Part shown: positions 30,751 through 44,118 of the stretch, in pieces
Layout of the letters: every line of letters starts with the position of its first letter
Numbering within the stretch: position 1 is the first letter of the stretch
Source of the DNA: Sphagnum magellanicum
Taxonomy: Eukaryota; Streptophyta; Sphagnopsida; Sphagnales; Sphagnaceae
Assembly: GCA_021904315.1 (NCBI GenBank)
Contig: CM038921.1
Location: 14,778,090-14,842,089 of the forward strand
Reading direction: 5' to 3'
Length of the DNA: 64,000 bases
Notes under the pieces: generated by a model
What the model was told of the DNA's origin: nothing
Databases searched by the model: none
The model's input: only the letters and a program-made list of their open reading frames with translations
Made by a program: the position numbers and the translations under genes

Positions 30751-32209
30751 GTATACGCCTAACTAAAGCATCATCCCTCATGCACGAAAATGACAAACAA
30801 CCAAAATTCCTAAGGGAAAAATACATTAGAATTATTATGTGAGTAAGCTACATCACAAAATTGAGGAAAACAACCTGGATCCACCTTACGGTTTTCTCAT
30901 GGTCTCGCTCAAGTGGATATCATGCATTAGACGATTTAGCTAATTACTCGATATCGATCATGCACATGCAGTTTCCTTTCCCTGCTCTATTTTCGGAGGC
31001 CTTTTAATTTGCACAAGGGGGGATATGTAGAGAAAAATCCAAATTTCCTAATTAGAATAACGGGTGGCTGTACATGTCCTATGCCCGAATCATTTATTTA
31101 TTAACCTCTCTGCCACTTGTCCGTCCTTACTTACTTCACCTTGGCAGCCTCTACGAAAAAAAAATCTTTTAATTGATTTGTCAATAAGCGAGGTAAAGCA
31201 AAATAAAAATGAGAAACGGAAGGGAAAAGTAAGGACAAATCAGTCATAGCTCCTAAAAAACGTAAACAAATTTATTTTAGTGTACAACGTTGTGCTACTG
31301 TAAATTAAAAATTGTCATGATGATTTGTTTTGTTTTTTAACATCCCATTAGTTATGAGGAACCCAAAAAGGCTCCCACATTAAATGAGCTAACCCCAAGA
31401 TGTCTATTAAGGGGGTAGGATGAAACCATGGTTTGGATGAACAAGGCATTTGGATAGGGACTGATCACGAAACATTGTTAGTTTGAATTTTGAATTTTTG
31501 TTGTTTTTGGAACCATGATGATGTGGTTTGGGATTGCCCAAAAGGGAGAATTCTGGGAAGAAAAGGGGGAATTTGGAGACACACGGTTTGGAGGAAGTAA
31601 GAATAGCTACATGTACTTTGTAGTAAAAAACCACAGATCCTGTTTTTGATAGACCACAAATTTTATTTGGTTGTTTTCATTTCATTTCCACATAACACGC
31701 AATTTTGCTGCAATTCTAATGGAGTTTTAGTAATACAGAGAAGCATAGACTTTTGCAGTGATTTCTATGTTCATATTGTTGTGTGAATTTTTTGTAGTAT
31801 CAAAATATGATGAAATGAATGATAATCTTGTTTCGGAGTTTTTTACAATGTATTTTGAAATGTAGATTCTGGTTATATGAAATAACCCTGAATCTAGCGT
31901 TTTAGTGAACTGTAGAGTCAAATGTGTTTAGAATTAGGGCAAAAATTGTGGATGTGTGCATATTGTATGGCAAATATGTTATTACAATAGTGTGAAATAA
32001 TTTTGCAGGGATTAAATTTCACTTTTACCATTTGGGGACCATCTTGTAGGCAATTGTTTTCTTTTTTTTATAGTAACAATAAGCTTTTCTACAAACTTTG
32101 TTGTTGTACTATAGAGGAGAGTGTTCATATGAGTGGTTTGTTTTTCAATTTTAAATTTAGAGGGGTATGTCAAAAAGTATTAGAGGTCTAAGCGGCTGAC
32201 GTCGTAAGC
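30751..32209. other. Non-coding stretch between lectin upstream region and gypsy relic
   Basis: No gene recognised. If the gypsy-like relic had a 5' LTR it should be in this interval, but no match to sequence after 6113 was found by eye. TTTTGCAGGGATT at about 32000 resembles a splice acceptor. Confidence 0.4.
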
Positions 32210-33097
32210 ATTGCAGAACAATCTACAAACTTTTTGGACGAAAAATTGTGAACAAGATGAATCGGATGGTGACCTGGAATTTACAGCGACAATTGGACTC
32301 GGAGGCAAATTGTCAAGTCACTGGAAGACAAACAAAATACAATCTTGAAAATGGACAAGAGTATGCAGGGCTTACTGAAACCCCATGTCATAATATGATG
32401 TTGGACAAACGAGTTCTGAGAACAAAGGAGAGGCATGCAGGGCACGGGTCGTTTCTACCACAAGAGGTGGTGCGGCGAGAAGTATGGACTCGGGGTCTTC
32501 AGAGAAGGCACAGTTACAGACGACGATTTCCGCGGAGGGAGACGCAATCGACTACTCGCCCAAATGAGTGGGTGCGGTATACTTCTCAGCCGCAATCTGT
32601 GGTTCATCGTCACAGATATCAAGACGAAGCAAGGACTTCTGTAATACCTAATCAACCGCAAGAAATATCAAGTCCAGAGTCCGCGATTAGTCGAAGAAGG
32701 GATGTTACATGAGGTATACAACCTATGTTTGTGTATCAATCTCCATCTCCAGATTACTATGAACCTGTGGAAGACTAGGAGGTGGAAGAAAACACCAATA
32801 TTGACGTGGCATTCCTTACATAATTACGTTTACCGTACCTCAAAGTAGTGTGGTAGATTCTAGCTATTCCATGTTGTTGGGGAGACCATGGTTGAGGGAT
32901 GCTAAAGTGGGACATGATTGGGGGAGTAACAATGTTACCATACAAGGGAATGGGACAGTTAGAACAATTACAGCCACCAAACATTTGGGAGGTGAAGTGA
33001 GAAGACCATAAGTGTTATTGTGCTACGATTATCATAATCGTATCACGTATGAAGAAAAAAAATCATCTTTACAATAGGAACAATCAGTTTACCTGAA
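32210..33097 (+). pseudogene. Ty3/gypsy gag-protease remnant with upstream part (copy B)
   Basis: This equals copy A bases 1-595 plus about 290 bases that in copy A lie outside the window. The extra part reads in one frame as ADVVSIAEQSTNF, then a QTKYNLENGQEY-containing open stretch (32248-32712) ending RRRDVT. I take it as late gag or gag-protease linker. No zinc knuckle or protease triad is visible. Confidence 0.5.
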
Positions 33098-33109
33098 ACG
33101 ATTCAATTT

Positions 33110-35485
33110 GTGAAAACCAAAGATGTGGAGATCATGGATACAGATGTGAAAACTAGTATTTCAGAGCATGAATTTGGAATACAGAGGACAAAAAAAAAGA
33201 TCGTTGCCAAGAAATATGAGCCGGAAGTAGTTTTGGAGGACAAGGTGTATCCGGAGACGTACTACAATCGTCAACCAGGGAGTGTTGCAATGGATGAAAC
33301 TCCAGCAAAAATCAAAGCACAGGAATTGCAGATAGCTGGATGGACGTTAACTGAAGATCAGAAATTGATGAAGTTAAATATGGGAACTAATGCAAAACCA
33401 CAGATAGTGAAGATTAATGCATAGCTAGAAGTAGGCAAGCTGTTGGAACTTGAGCAGTTGTTGAAGGAGTTAAAAGGCGTTTTTTGCATGGACATACGAA
33501 GGTTTGAAAGGGATTCCACCAAAGCTAGCACGACACAAAATTGGGTTGGACACTACTATGCCATCGGCACATCGGGCTAGGTACAGATTAAGTCCAAACT
33601 ATGATATTGGGCTTTATTGTTTCAAAAGAAAGGAAACTACCCGCTCCGAAGAAAATACAAGCAATAGTAAACATGCCACCATCTGAGAATCCACAACAGA
33701 TTCAAGTATTCAATGGGATGGCACAATTTTACAGACGTTTTATCAAAAACTTTGTTGTTATTATGGCACCTATCACTAACTTGACCAGAGAAGGTAGAGA
33801 CTTTCCTTTGGAGGGAGGAATGTCAGAAGGCTTGGAAATTGATCAAACAGAAGCATATTGAAGCACCGATATTGATATCACCGAATTGGCAGGTGGAATT
33901 TCATGTTCATACAGATGCGTCCTTGTTAGTTGTGGGGACTATGCTATCTCTAGATGTAACAAGGAAGAGTGATCAACCAATAGTGCATGCTTCTAGACTT
34001 CTGAACATAACATAACATAATTATAACACAACACACAAAGAGGCTTTAGCAATGGTTTTTCCTTTGCACAAGTTCATACATTATTTGTTGGGCAATAAGT
34101 TTGTCTTTTATGTAGATCATATGGCATTGGTCTATTCGGTCGACAAACCACAAGTTTCAAGGAAAATAGCTAGATGGTTGTTATTGTTCCTAGAATATGA
34201 CTTCATAGCAGTGTATAAGCCATGCAAAACTCATGTAGTTGCAGATGCATTGTCAAGACTACCACATATTACAGAACCCACATGCGTGGTTGATTAAACC
34301 ATAGATGCAAATCTATTTTACACATAGCCTGAATGGTTGAATGACGTAAAAGAATTTTTGAGAACGGGACATATTGAGGGTATGTTATCGATACAACAGA
34401 AGCAGAGATTGGTTGGGAGAGGAGAACCTTTCACACTGAAGAATGGTGAACTGTACATAATGGGCCGAGACAACAAATTGCGACGATGTTTGACAACTGC
34501 AAAAGCATAGATGGTGGTGAGAGAATTGCACGAAGGACCATCGGGAGGACACTTTGCAACTGAAATAATGAAGAGGAAGACATTGGATGTTGGATATTGG
34601 TGGCCAACTATGTATACAGATGTGCATGATTATTGCAAATCTTGCGATGCATGTCAAAGAACATGAGGATTAGCAACTCAAAGTCTTGCAAAGCTGGTCA
34701 CAAGTCTTCCGGAGGAACCATTCACGAAATGGGGACTTGATTTTGTGGGGCCAATCAAACTAGCAAGAAGATATAGAGGGAACAAATACATTCTCGTTGC
34801 CACATATTATGCTACCGAGTGGGTGGAACCGAGAACATTGAGAACTAATATTGCAACAGTCACAACAAAAATTTTATATGAGTGCATTTTATCTTCAAAA
34901 GAATGGGTAGGTTGAGTCTACCAACAAGGTATTTGGGACACCGTTGACCAAGTTAGCGAGTGAGAATAGAACAAACTGGGATGAACATATGTCTATAGTG
35001 TCATTTTCATACGGAACTGCATACAAAGTAGCAACAAGGTATACACCATGTCAATTAGTGCATGGATTACATCCATTGATGCCCACATAATACATAATGC
35101 CATTTGTTGGTGGAAATGAGAAAGACAGTACTTCAATGAAAGTTTTAACTGATAGAATTACAAAGCCAAAAAAGTTGCACGAAGATACAATGCAAGCTGC
35201 AAAAACTACATGTATTCAGCAATGGAATAGAACATTATGGAATCAACAAAAGAATTCAGAAAAACAATTCAATTTTGGTGATTATGTTCTCTAATTTCCA
35301 AAGGGGAATAAACCACACATAAGGAAGTATATTAGGAGATGGTTCAGATCGTACATAGTGCAGTATGTGTTGCCAAATAACATTGTGTTGTTGGTGATAG
35401 TTGAGAAGTTTGAGACTAACCTTGTGTCGGTCAATGTGAATAAGCTCAAACCCTACAAATACATGGAATCTGAAGTTCACAAATA
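33110..35485 (+). pseudogene. Ty3/gypsy pol relic (copy B)
   Basis: Reverse transcriptase remnant 33110-33870 without its core, RNase H 33871-34297, integrase 34362-35485 without its second catalytic Asp. I saw no difference from copy A, so all deletions and stops predate the copy A/copy B split. Confidence 0.75.
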
Positions 35486-35501
35486 AGAACAACAGATGCC
35501 A

Positions 35502-38500
35502 GTGTATTGGGAACAAAGTACAAGTGGACTTGAGGCGAAAGATTTTCATATGGAAGTGGAAGATGAAGCCTGTGACATATAGAAACCATAGATACGGAGT
35601 AATGAAGATGAAGAACAGATGGAAGATCTCGCGGTCAACATAATATTGATTGCGGAACCACATATGACTAATGAATCCGTGAGAAATAATTGCATAAGTG
35701 AGGGATTTGGGAAGCAGACATGTCAAGACGAGTTGTCAAGGGTGTCCGATGAATCAACAGAAGTATTCGTCCAATCATCAAGGGCATTCACACAATCATC
35801 AGATTTGTTGGCACAATCAACAAAAAAATCGATACAATTAACAGATGTATTACTATAATCAGGAGATGAGTCGACGCAGTGAGCTGAAGGCGTATACAAT
35901 GAACGAAGTGGACTCAGTACAGTTATGTAGGGAGATCAGGGATGTGGACTTATCAAAAGTTGAAATCTTAGGCGTTCATTCATAACAATGATGCGAAGTG
36001 TTTCCACGTGGTTATACAAGGGACTCAAAAAATGGTGGTGATGGGTTGTATTAATTTTGAGGATCACACGTTAATCAAAAGATGGCAAGCATGTGAAAAA
36101 ATGGATGCAGTGGGCGGGAAGTTCAAGAACAAAAAAAATGACGTAATCATCGAAGTGGTTTTTGTTTCTTGTTGAAAGTTATGAGCGTTTTCGAAGTTTT
36201 GGAAATCCCAAGAGCATGAGTGCAGAGAGTGCGATTGAAAAATTGCAGAGAATAGCAAAGGAAAAGGAAGCGCATAGGAGTGAACACAATCGAAGGTAGG
36301 AGGAGGAAGCCCAATTGTTGAGAAGAACGTAAGCAAAAGAGGAGTTGAGAATAGCAAAGCGTGAAGGTGTGTTGAATATTTAGCCGTTGGCTGTAAGGTC
36401 GCCCCCCATTCATCATCATCTTCGAAATGTGGAGAAGGGAAGGCGTATAATGAGAAGATACAATTTGCGCAAACGATAATTCATTATATAGATACGACTG
36501 GAACATCTACATGTGAGTTTTTGCGCATAAGCAAAAGACGTTGGCATGCAAGAGAACAAACAGGACTAGGAACTACTTCAATAGATCCGATGTTCATTGA
36601 AGAATGAGAGCAAGAGGAAGCTGTGGAACAACACTTTGTGGAAGCACAGGAAGTGCAAAGGGACGTAGGGGAAGAGAATGTTGTTGAGGTGGAAGTACAA
36701 CTATCCACAGGAATGCAAGTGGGAGTGCGTGAACCCATAGAGGTGCAGGCAATGGGCAAAAGCACAACGAAGGGCAATGGAGATTGAGAGGCATGAGTCG
36801 CAAGCTGTAGTAAGGAGAAGACTCCCAATCTTGGAAAGAGCTACACTTGCGGAGAATGGTATTAAAATTCCTCTCAGTCTGCCTCGGTGTTGGCAAAATT
36901 CTTTCAATACCTCTTTGTGCATCAAAAGGAGAATCCACAAAACCACCGACCAAGGTCAAAAGAACTAGGGAGGAGATGTAGACAACATTAGAAAAAAGAA
37001 AAAAAAGTTGGAGCAGACTCATCGAGAAGTGTTCTTAAGAGGAAGAATAGAGTTGAAGAAGGTGGAGCCTCAGGCTCAGGAGTGAAGAGGGAACGAGAGA
37101 GCACATAAGCAAGGGCACAAAGAATGATGAGGGTGAGAGTGGAACCATCTGCAATGCCAACAGTGGTACGTGTAGCCAAACAGACTGGAGAGGTACCACA
37201 TACGACATCTCCACAAGAGGGAAAACTAAGGGAGTAGAGGCAAGAGGTACCACAGATGACATCTCCGCACGAGAGACAACTGAGGGAACATCGATAAGAA
37301 GTTAAGAGGGAACACGACACAAGGTTTCTAGAGGGTGAGGAACATTTGCACTTTGATGGGGATGTATATGAAGATTGGACGGAGACCACTACAAGTCCAC
37401 AACATTTACAACAACAACAACAGAAAACACAAGAAGGTCTACAGGCTACTGGACTGCAGACGGAGAAAGTGGAAATAAAGCCTTTTTTTTGCAAAGTTCA
37501 AGCCATTAAAACTACAAGTACCAATCAGTAGACCATGACCTGGAGAAGGATTTCCATTTGAATTTGAGCCGGGGAACAAATTGGTGCACGAGATGGGATC
37601 ATCTGCAAAAGGATCCACAAATCCTACGACACATACAAGTGCACCAAAGTCTACGGAGGAGGTAGTTGCAGCGATAATGCAAGCACGGAAGGCAACTGAA
37701 TTGTTTCAGACTATGGTAATTGTAAATTTGAATATCGAGGTGAACACTCTAAAAAATAGATTGGGCCACATGGGAGAAGAAGAAGGCAATACTACACGAG
37801 GAATTGGATAAGGAGAGAGACTTCCACAAGGGATAGAAGCATAATGTGGAAATATGGAGGAAAAACGGGGCAGAGTCTGAGAAGAAGATTAAAATGCTCC
37901 TTAAAAAACTGTAGGATGACAATGAGGACCTCAAAGGTAGCACAACACGACTAAAATCATAGGACGAAAAACAACAGGATTCAAGGCAAAAGGTTGAAAT
38001 ATGCGAAACCACAAAGAGAAAGTGGATAAAGGCATTATTTCTTCATAAGCAATAATAAGAGGCTTTGGATAAATTAGGTGAAAGCACCGACTAAGGAAAA
38101 GGAGGAGAAGGATAATGTTATGACAGATTTGGAATTAGTGAATTTGAAGAATGCATCTCTGTTGTAATTTGAAAAGCTTAGAAGAAAGACAATAGAGGTG
38201 GAAAGAAATAAGTTGATGAAGGAAAAACAAGAATATCAGAGGGATTTGTAACACTTGTAGGCACAATTAGAGATTGCATAGGAACAGAAGAAGAGTGTGG
38301 ACCCAGCTCGTGTCAAGAAAAGGCTAGAAGATTATGAATAGATGCTGGAGTACTACACCCTGATGAGGACAAAGAACAAGATCAAGGATTTTGAAGTAGA
38401 ATCTCGGGAACGGTGGGAGGTTGCAGATGAGTATTTTACAAAGGAGTTTGAGAAGAATTTGGTTCGACATAGAGCTGATGAAAGACTTCTAAGGTACAAG

Positions 38501-38614
38501 TTGGAAGTTTATCAAAAGAATTTTCCAAATTTTGTATGTGGTAGTCCAACAAGTACAAAGGCCTCGGACAAGGATGAGGAGGCTCAAGCAAGGCCCGGTG
38601 GAATAGCTTATTAA
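35502..38614 (+). pseudogene. Coiled-coil coding relic (copy B)
   Basis: Same islands as 3000-6112, including the open stretches at 35619-35858, 37581-37811 and 38342-38614. The Gln-to-stop pattern is identical in both copies. Confidence 0.45.
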
Positions 38615-38792
38615 GAGGATGTGTAGACCGAGGAACCAAAAAACCTCAAAGGATAAACAATTCACGAGGAGGAAGTACAACCAACATTTTGACCCTTATT
38701 TCACCCCTAATGAACAATTTCATCCCTTCTTTGGGGTGGTTTATGTCTAACTTTTTGATTGATTTTTGAATAATTTTGTTGTAGGTTTTAGG

Positions 38793-39205
38793 TGTTAAAA
38801 ATATTATTCACATCCTTATAGTAATTAGGTTAGGTTGAATAGCGGCAGCTACATTAGGGCTTGGTGATGGCTAGGGTTAGGGTTTGATGGCGGCTAGGGC
38901 TAGGGGTTAGGGTTTGGTGGCGGTTAAGGTTAGGCAGGGCCTAGGTTAGGGTTAAGTGGCGGCTATTTTAGGGTTAAGAGATCATATATATTGGAGTGGT
39001 TTTGAGTTGTTTTTCATTCTTTCCTTTCACGGATTTGAACGCACATAAAACCTTCAAGCCTCGTTAATTGTTGCAAACCATAGTTTTGTGATTGTAGCAT
39101 TTAAAGTATGTAACCTTTGTAATATTTTTGTTAGTTAATACAATCGTTCTATTTCATGAACCTTGAATCTTTCATTTCTTGCATGTTTTCAAGTTGTTTC
39201 TAATA
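38793..39205 (+). repeat. Copia 5' LTR (copy B)
   Basis: Same sequence as 6291-6703, including the ~60-base deletion and the telomere-like units. Confidence 0.9.
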
Positions 39206-39745
39206 GGTTATGGGCCCACACCACACCAAGCAAAAGAAAGGACATTGTGTTGGAACAATAAATAGTGAAGGGTTTTGAGCTTGTATTGCATAGAAAAAAG
39301 GATAATCTTTTTGAGAGAAGGCTTTTAGTTTGCAAAGTGAGTGCGAGTCCATTTCCAAGTGGTGACATACAAGGAGCTTGCAATGTTTCCAAGTGACTGG
39401 GAAGCGTGAATTTGTTTTTTTCAAGGTGTTGTAAGTTTTCAAGTGTGGAATAATGTTCTTCAAGTTTTTAAGCTTCAAGTTTGAAGTGTGTCAAAGAGAG
39501 TTTTTTGCCATTCTTACAAGTTTCAAGTGAGATTTCAAGTTTGAGCCAAAAAAGTTTTCAAATGTTTAAAGGTTTTCTTATAAAAGTTTTGTTTTGTGAC
39601 ATGTAGTGACTGAGTGGGAGAGATTTGAAGTGAGGTCTTCAAACATTAGCAAGTTTTTCAACTTGAAATTTTCCCATTTGCAATTCATTTGAATAAAAAC
39701 TTTCAAAGACATAGAGTGTTTGTTTTAGCATTTGTCTTCAACAAA

Positions 39746-42700
39746 ATGTTGTCTTTCCAAATGGAGTTTTTGAAAGCCATGAAAAAGTTTAATGGTGGCA
39801 ACTTTCACCTTTGGAAGTGTAAGATGCGCATGATGTTTTCCAAGCATGGGCTTTGGAAGTTTGTTGATGGGAGTCCAACAATTCCTGATGATGAAGATGA
39901 AATGACAAATTATAACGAAAAGGCAACCAAGGCATTTGCATTACTTTGTGAACATCTCGTGGATGCACAATTTGCACACATTCAATATCGCAAAAATGTC
40001 AAAAGTGCTTGGGAGACACTTTGGTGTGCACGAAGCCAAGACTATCATAAACAAGTTTTTTCTTCGAAGGAGGTTCTTCACCATCAAAATGCAAGAAGGG
40101 GAAGACTTGTTTATGCACATCAACATGGTGAAGGCGCTTGTAGATCAATTACGTTCCATTGAGGTTAAGATTGAAAAGGAAAACATGTGCATGGTACTTT
40201 TCATGAGCCTTCCCCCATCTTTTGATGATTTGGTCACGAGTTTGGAATCCATGTCCACCAAGGATGTCGACCTTCGATTCATCATTGTTCGATTGCTTCA
40301 TGAGGTTTCCAAAAGAAAAGAAAATGAAAGTATAAAAAATGTCGCATTGTTTAACAAATCTCGTAAGGCAGACAAAAAGCTTTGCTTATATTGTAAAAAA
40401 CCTAGACACATCGTGAGGAATTGTTTGAAAAAGAATAGTGATGAGAAAAAAAAAACAAACCAAGCTCGTGAAGATCAAGAACAAATGTTTGTTGCCGCCT
40501 TGAATGCTAATGATCATACGACGTACGATTAGATCATTGATTTGGGCGCAACACAACACATGACATTCGAACGAGAATGGTTCACCATTTACAAATCCAT
40601 TGTTCCACAGAAGGTGTACATGGGAGATGACATCATTTTGGACGCCATTGGCAAAGGGAACATCAGGGCCACAGTGCAAGTTGGAAGTATAATGTTGCTT
40701 ACAACCATCGCTCAAGTTTTTCATGTTCTCAAAATGAAGAATAGTCTCATTTTCACTAGTAAACTCATTTCGGAAGGCTCGAAAGTGGAGTTTGACAAGG
40801 ATGGTTGTAAGGTGAACAATGTCCATGGAACCATTGTGGCGGAAGCACGGAAGGAGAAGAACTTATATCTTCTCGACGTCAATGTTCGAAAGGAGGATGC
40901 AATTGTGACAAAGTTTTCGAATGAAGGAGCTACGCTTTGGCACCAAATACTCGGCCACCTCAACGTGGCGAGTCTTAAAAAGTTGGAAAAAATGGTCAAT
41001 GGCATGAATTTGAAAGAAGTGCCATTGCACCATGTGTGTGTGAAGCTTGCATTGAAAACAAACATCAAAGGACATTTTCCTAAAGATGAAGCAACTAGGG
41101 CTTCTAAACTTTTGGAGCTTGTGCATAGCAATGTGTGCAGACCGATGAAAACCACATCTCGTGGTGGAGTATGATGTTTTGTCACCTTCATCGACGACTT
41201 TTCGAGAAAAACTCATGTTTACCTCTTAAAAGCGAAAGGAGAGGTGTTTGACAAATTCAAGGCATACAAAGCCTTGGTGGAAACTCAAACTGGCATGAAG
41301 ATCAAAACCTTGCGATCGGACAACGGAGGAGAATTTGTGTCTAAAAATTTTGATGATTTTTGGCGTGAATGTGGAATCCAACGACGAACAAGTGCACCTT
41401 CCACACCACAACAAAATGGAGTTGCGGAACGAACCAATAGGACCATCATGGAGTGCGCTAGAAGCATGATTCGTGCACAAGGACTTGACTTGGAGTGTTG
41501 GACTAAAGCGGTGAACACAATGGTTTACATCGAGAATGGATGCCCAGTTAAAGCTCTTGATTCAAAAACCCCACAAAAAGCATGGACCGGTAAAAAGCCC
41601 GATATATTTCATTTGAAAGTTTTCAATTATAAAACATATGCACACATTCCTGATGAAAAGAGAAGCAAATTAGAATCCAAATCCATACCTTGTGTGTTTT
41701 TAAAGTATTGTGAAGGGACCAAAGCATATCGTTTGATGTGTGTAGAAACCAAAAGGATCATCAAGAGTCAAGATGTTGTTTTTCTTGAAGGGACGGAAGA
41801 AGCGGAAGGTGTTCATGATAATACGCCCCTTTCAAAGCAAGTAGAACACATTGTTCTGGATGAAGTCGTAAATGATGATGAACTTGTTAAGGATGCTAAT
41901 CATACATCTTTGAAGGAGAAACCCGTGGAAGACGTGGAAGGCTACGAGTTTACATCAAATTATTTTTCGGAAATTTTTTTTGCTCCATCACAAGATGAAG
42001 GTTTGAATGAACCACAACAAGATGGACGAAGATAAAGGCCCCAAAGACAACGTAAGGAGTGGCCTCGTGATTGGTGAGTGGCCACCAAAGAGGTGGAACG
42101 GGCCACCATAGCTTTTTTGAAAGAACCTCAAACCGTGGAAGAAGCGTTGAAAGGCGAAGATGCAAAAAGTGGGAGATTTCCATGCAAGAATAATATGACT
42201 CTCTTATTGTTAACGACACTTTGTCGTTAGCACCATTCCCCAAGGGTAGGAAACCCGTTTCTTGCAAATGGGTGTTCAAAATCAAACATGGGGTCAACGG
42301 AGAAATCGAACGTCACAAGGCCAAACTTGTGGCAAGAGGTTTCACCCAAACATTTGGAGTTGATTACAATGAAACTTTTGCACCCATTGCAAAATTTGCG
42401 TCAATTTGTGGTATCCTTGCACTAGCGACCATTGAAGACATGGAGATTCATCAAATGGATGTCAAAACCACATTTCTCAATGGTGACCTTGAAGAGGATA
42501 TCTACATGGAACAACCAAAAGGATTCACAGAAGGAGACGAACATCTTGTGTGTAAGCTTCACAAATCATTGTATAGCTTGAAACAATTTCCAAGGGCTTG
42601 GAACCAAAAGTTAGATGTTTTCTTGAAAAACATCGAGTTCGTGAAGAGTGATGTGAACTTTAACGTGTACGTTACGCAAGTTGGAGACGTCAAATTTTTT

Positions 42701-43669
42701 ATTGTTGTCTACATCGATGATTTCATCTTGGTGTGTAACAATAAGGATAAACTTTTGCAAATGAAAGAAGAACTTTCTCAAAAATTCCAAATGAAAAATC
42801 TTGGCTATTTGCATTTTTTCCTTAGCATGGAAGTGGAAAGAGATCATGCACAATGTCTTCTTTACATCAACCAAAAATTGGATATCTCAAGGATATTCTT
42901 AAACGCTTCGCATGGAAGATTGCAAAGCCATCGAAGTGCCACTTGATCCAAAGACAAAGTTGAAAAAGAATGTGAACAAGGATGATGAGATGGTGAAAGT
43001 TCCTCATCAACGAGCCATGGGATCCTTGATGTATGCCATGTTGTATACTTGACCGGATTTGGCATACCCAATAAGCATGGTGAATCAACACATGGCAAAT
43101 CCAAGCCTAGAACATTTGGATTGTGGTCAAGCGCATTTTTCAATACTTACAAGGCACTTTGCAATTAAAATTACGCTTCAAGGGATTACCACCCCAAGAT
43201 TTGGTCAGATATTGTGATGCGGATTTGGCCAGTGACCTTGAAGATAAGAGATCCACCATAAGGTTTGCATTCATGATGGGAGGTGGAACCATTTCTTGGA
43301 ATAACAAACGATAACCCATAATTGTTTTGTCAACGACCAAGGCCGAATACATGACAAATACGCAAATTACCAAGGAGGCCATATGGATGACAAAGTTCAT
43401 GAAGTAATTATGGTACATGAAAGAGAGGAAGGCGATGGTGATTCCATGTGACAACCGAGGTGCAATATCGTTGACGAAGAATCCCACCCAACATGCTCGA
43501 ACAAAGCACATTGATGTGCAACATCACTTTATTCGAGAATAGGTTGAAAATGGCAAAGTTACATTCGAATATCATTCAATGGAGGACATGGTGGCAAATG
43601 TGCTCACCAAAGCATTACCAAAAAAACAACATAACAAATTGGTAACCATGTTCGGATTAAAAACTTCAT
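39746..43669 (+). pseudogene. Copia gag-pol (copy B)
   Basis: Gag 39746-40532 with the CCHC knuckle, protease-integrase 40533-42035, reverse transcriptase 42221-42946 with YIDD, RNase H remnants to 43669. The run of eight Ts at 41974-41981 keeps the integrase C-terminal frame open to 42035 (ending QQDGRR), which fits the copia pattern better than copy A's truncated end. Other frameshifts remain. Confidence 0.88.
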
Positions 43670-43679
43670 AGAGTGGGAG

Positions 43680-44113
43680 TGTTAGAAATACTATTCATTT
43701 CTAACTCCCAATGTTGATGAATGTGTCAAACATTCATCAAAAGGATGAATAATATTCACATCCTTATAGTAGTTAGGTTAAGTTGAATAGTGGAGGCTAC
43801 ATATATTAAGGCTTGCTGACAACTAGGGTTAAGGTTTGGTGGCGGCTAGGTTAGGGTTAAGTGGCAACTACTTTAGGGTTAAGAAATAATATATATTGGA
43901 GTGGTTTTGAGTTGTATTTCATTCTCTCCTTTCATGGTTTTGAGTGCACATAGAACGTTCAAGCCTTGTTAGTTGTTGCAAGCCATAGTTTTGTGATTGT
44001 AGTAGCATTTGAAGCATACAACCTTTGTAATTTTTTTGTTAGTTAATACGATTGTTCCATTTCATGAACCTCGAGTCTTTCATTTCTTGTTTGTTTTCAA
44101 ATTGTTTCCAATA
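43680..44113 (+). repeat. Copia 3' LTR (copy B)
   Basis: Same as 11177-11610; preceded by the AGAGTGGGAG polypurine tract at 43670-43679. Confidence 0.92.
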
Positions 44114-44118
44114 TTAGG

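Larger units (their letters stand above)
1..32502. repeat. Copy A of a ~32.5-kb tandem unit
   Basis: The sequence starting at base 1 reappears at 32503, and every landmark recurs 32,502 or 32,503 bases later. Differences seen in the first 26 kb are one T in a T-run (9472-9478 versus 41974-41981), a G/A substitution (19930 versus 52433) and one extra G (22485). The periodicity covers the whole window, so no breakpoint of the unit is visible and base 1 is an arbitrary phase. Copy A is the better template for the last 6 kb because the lectin exons are open here and broken in copy B. Confidence 0.97.
38793..44113 (+). mobile_element. Ty1/copia retrotransposon (copy B)
   Basis: 5' LTR 38793-39205, leader and gag from 39206, 3' LTR 43680-44113, TTAGG on both sides (38788-38792, 44114-44118). 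It carries the same mutations as copy A except one extra T in the integrase/RT linker. Confidence 0.93.
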
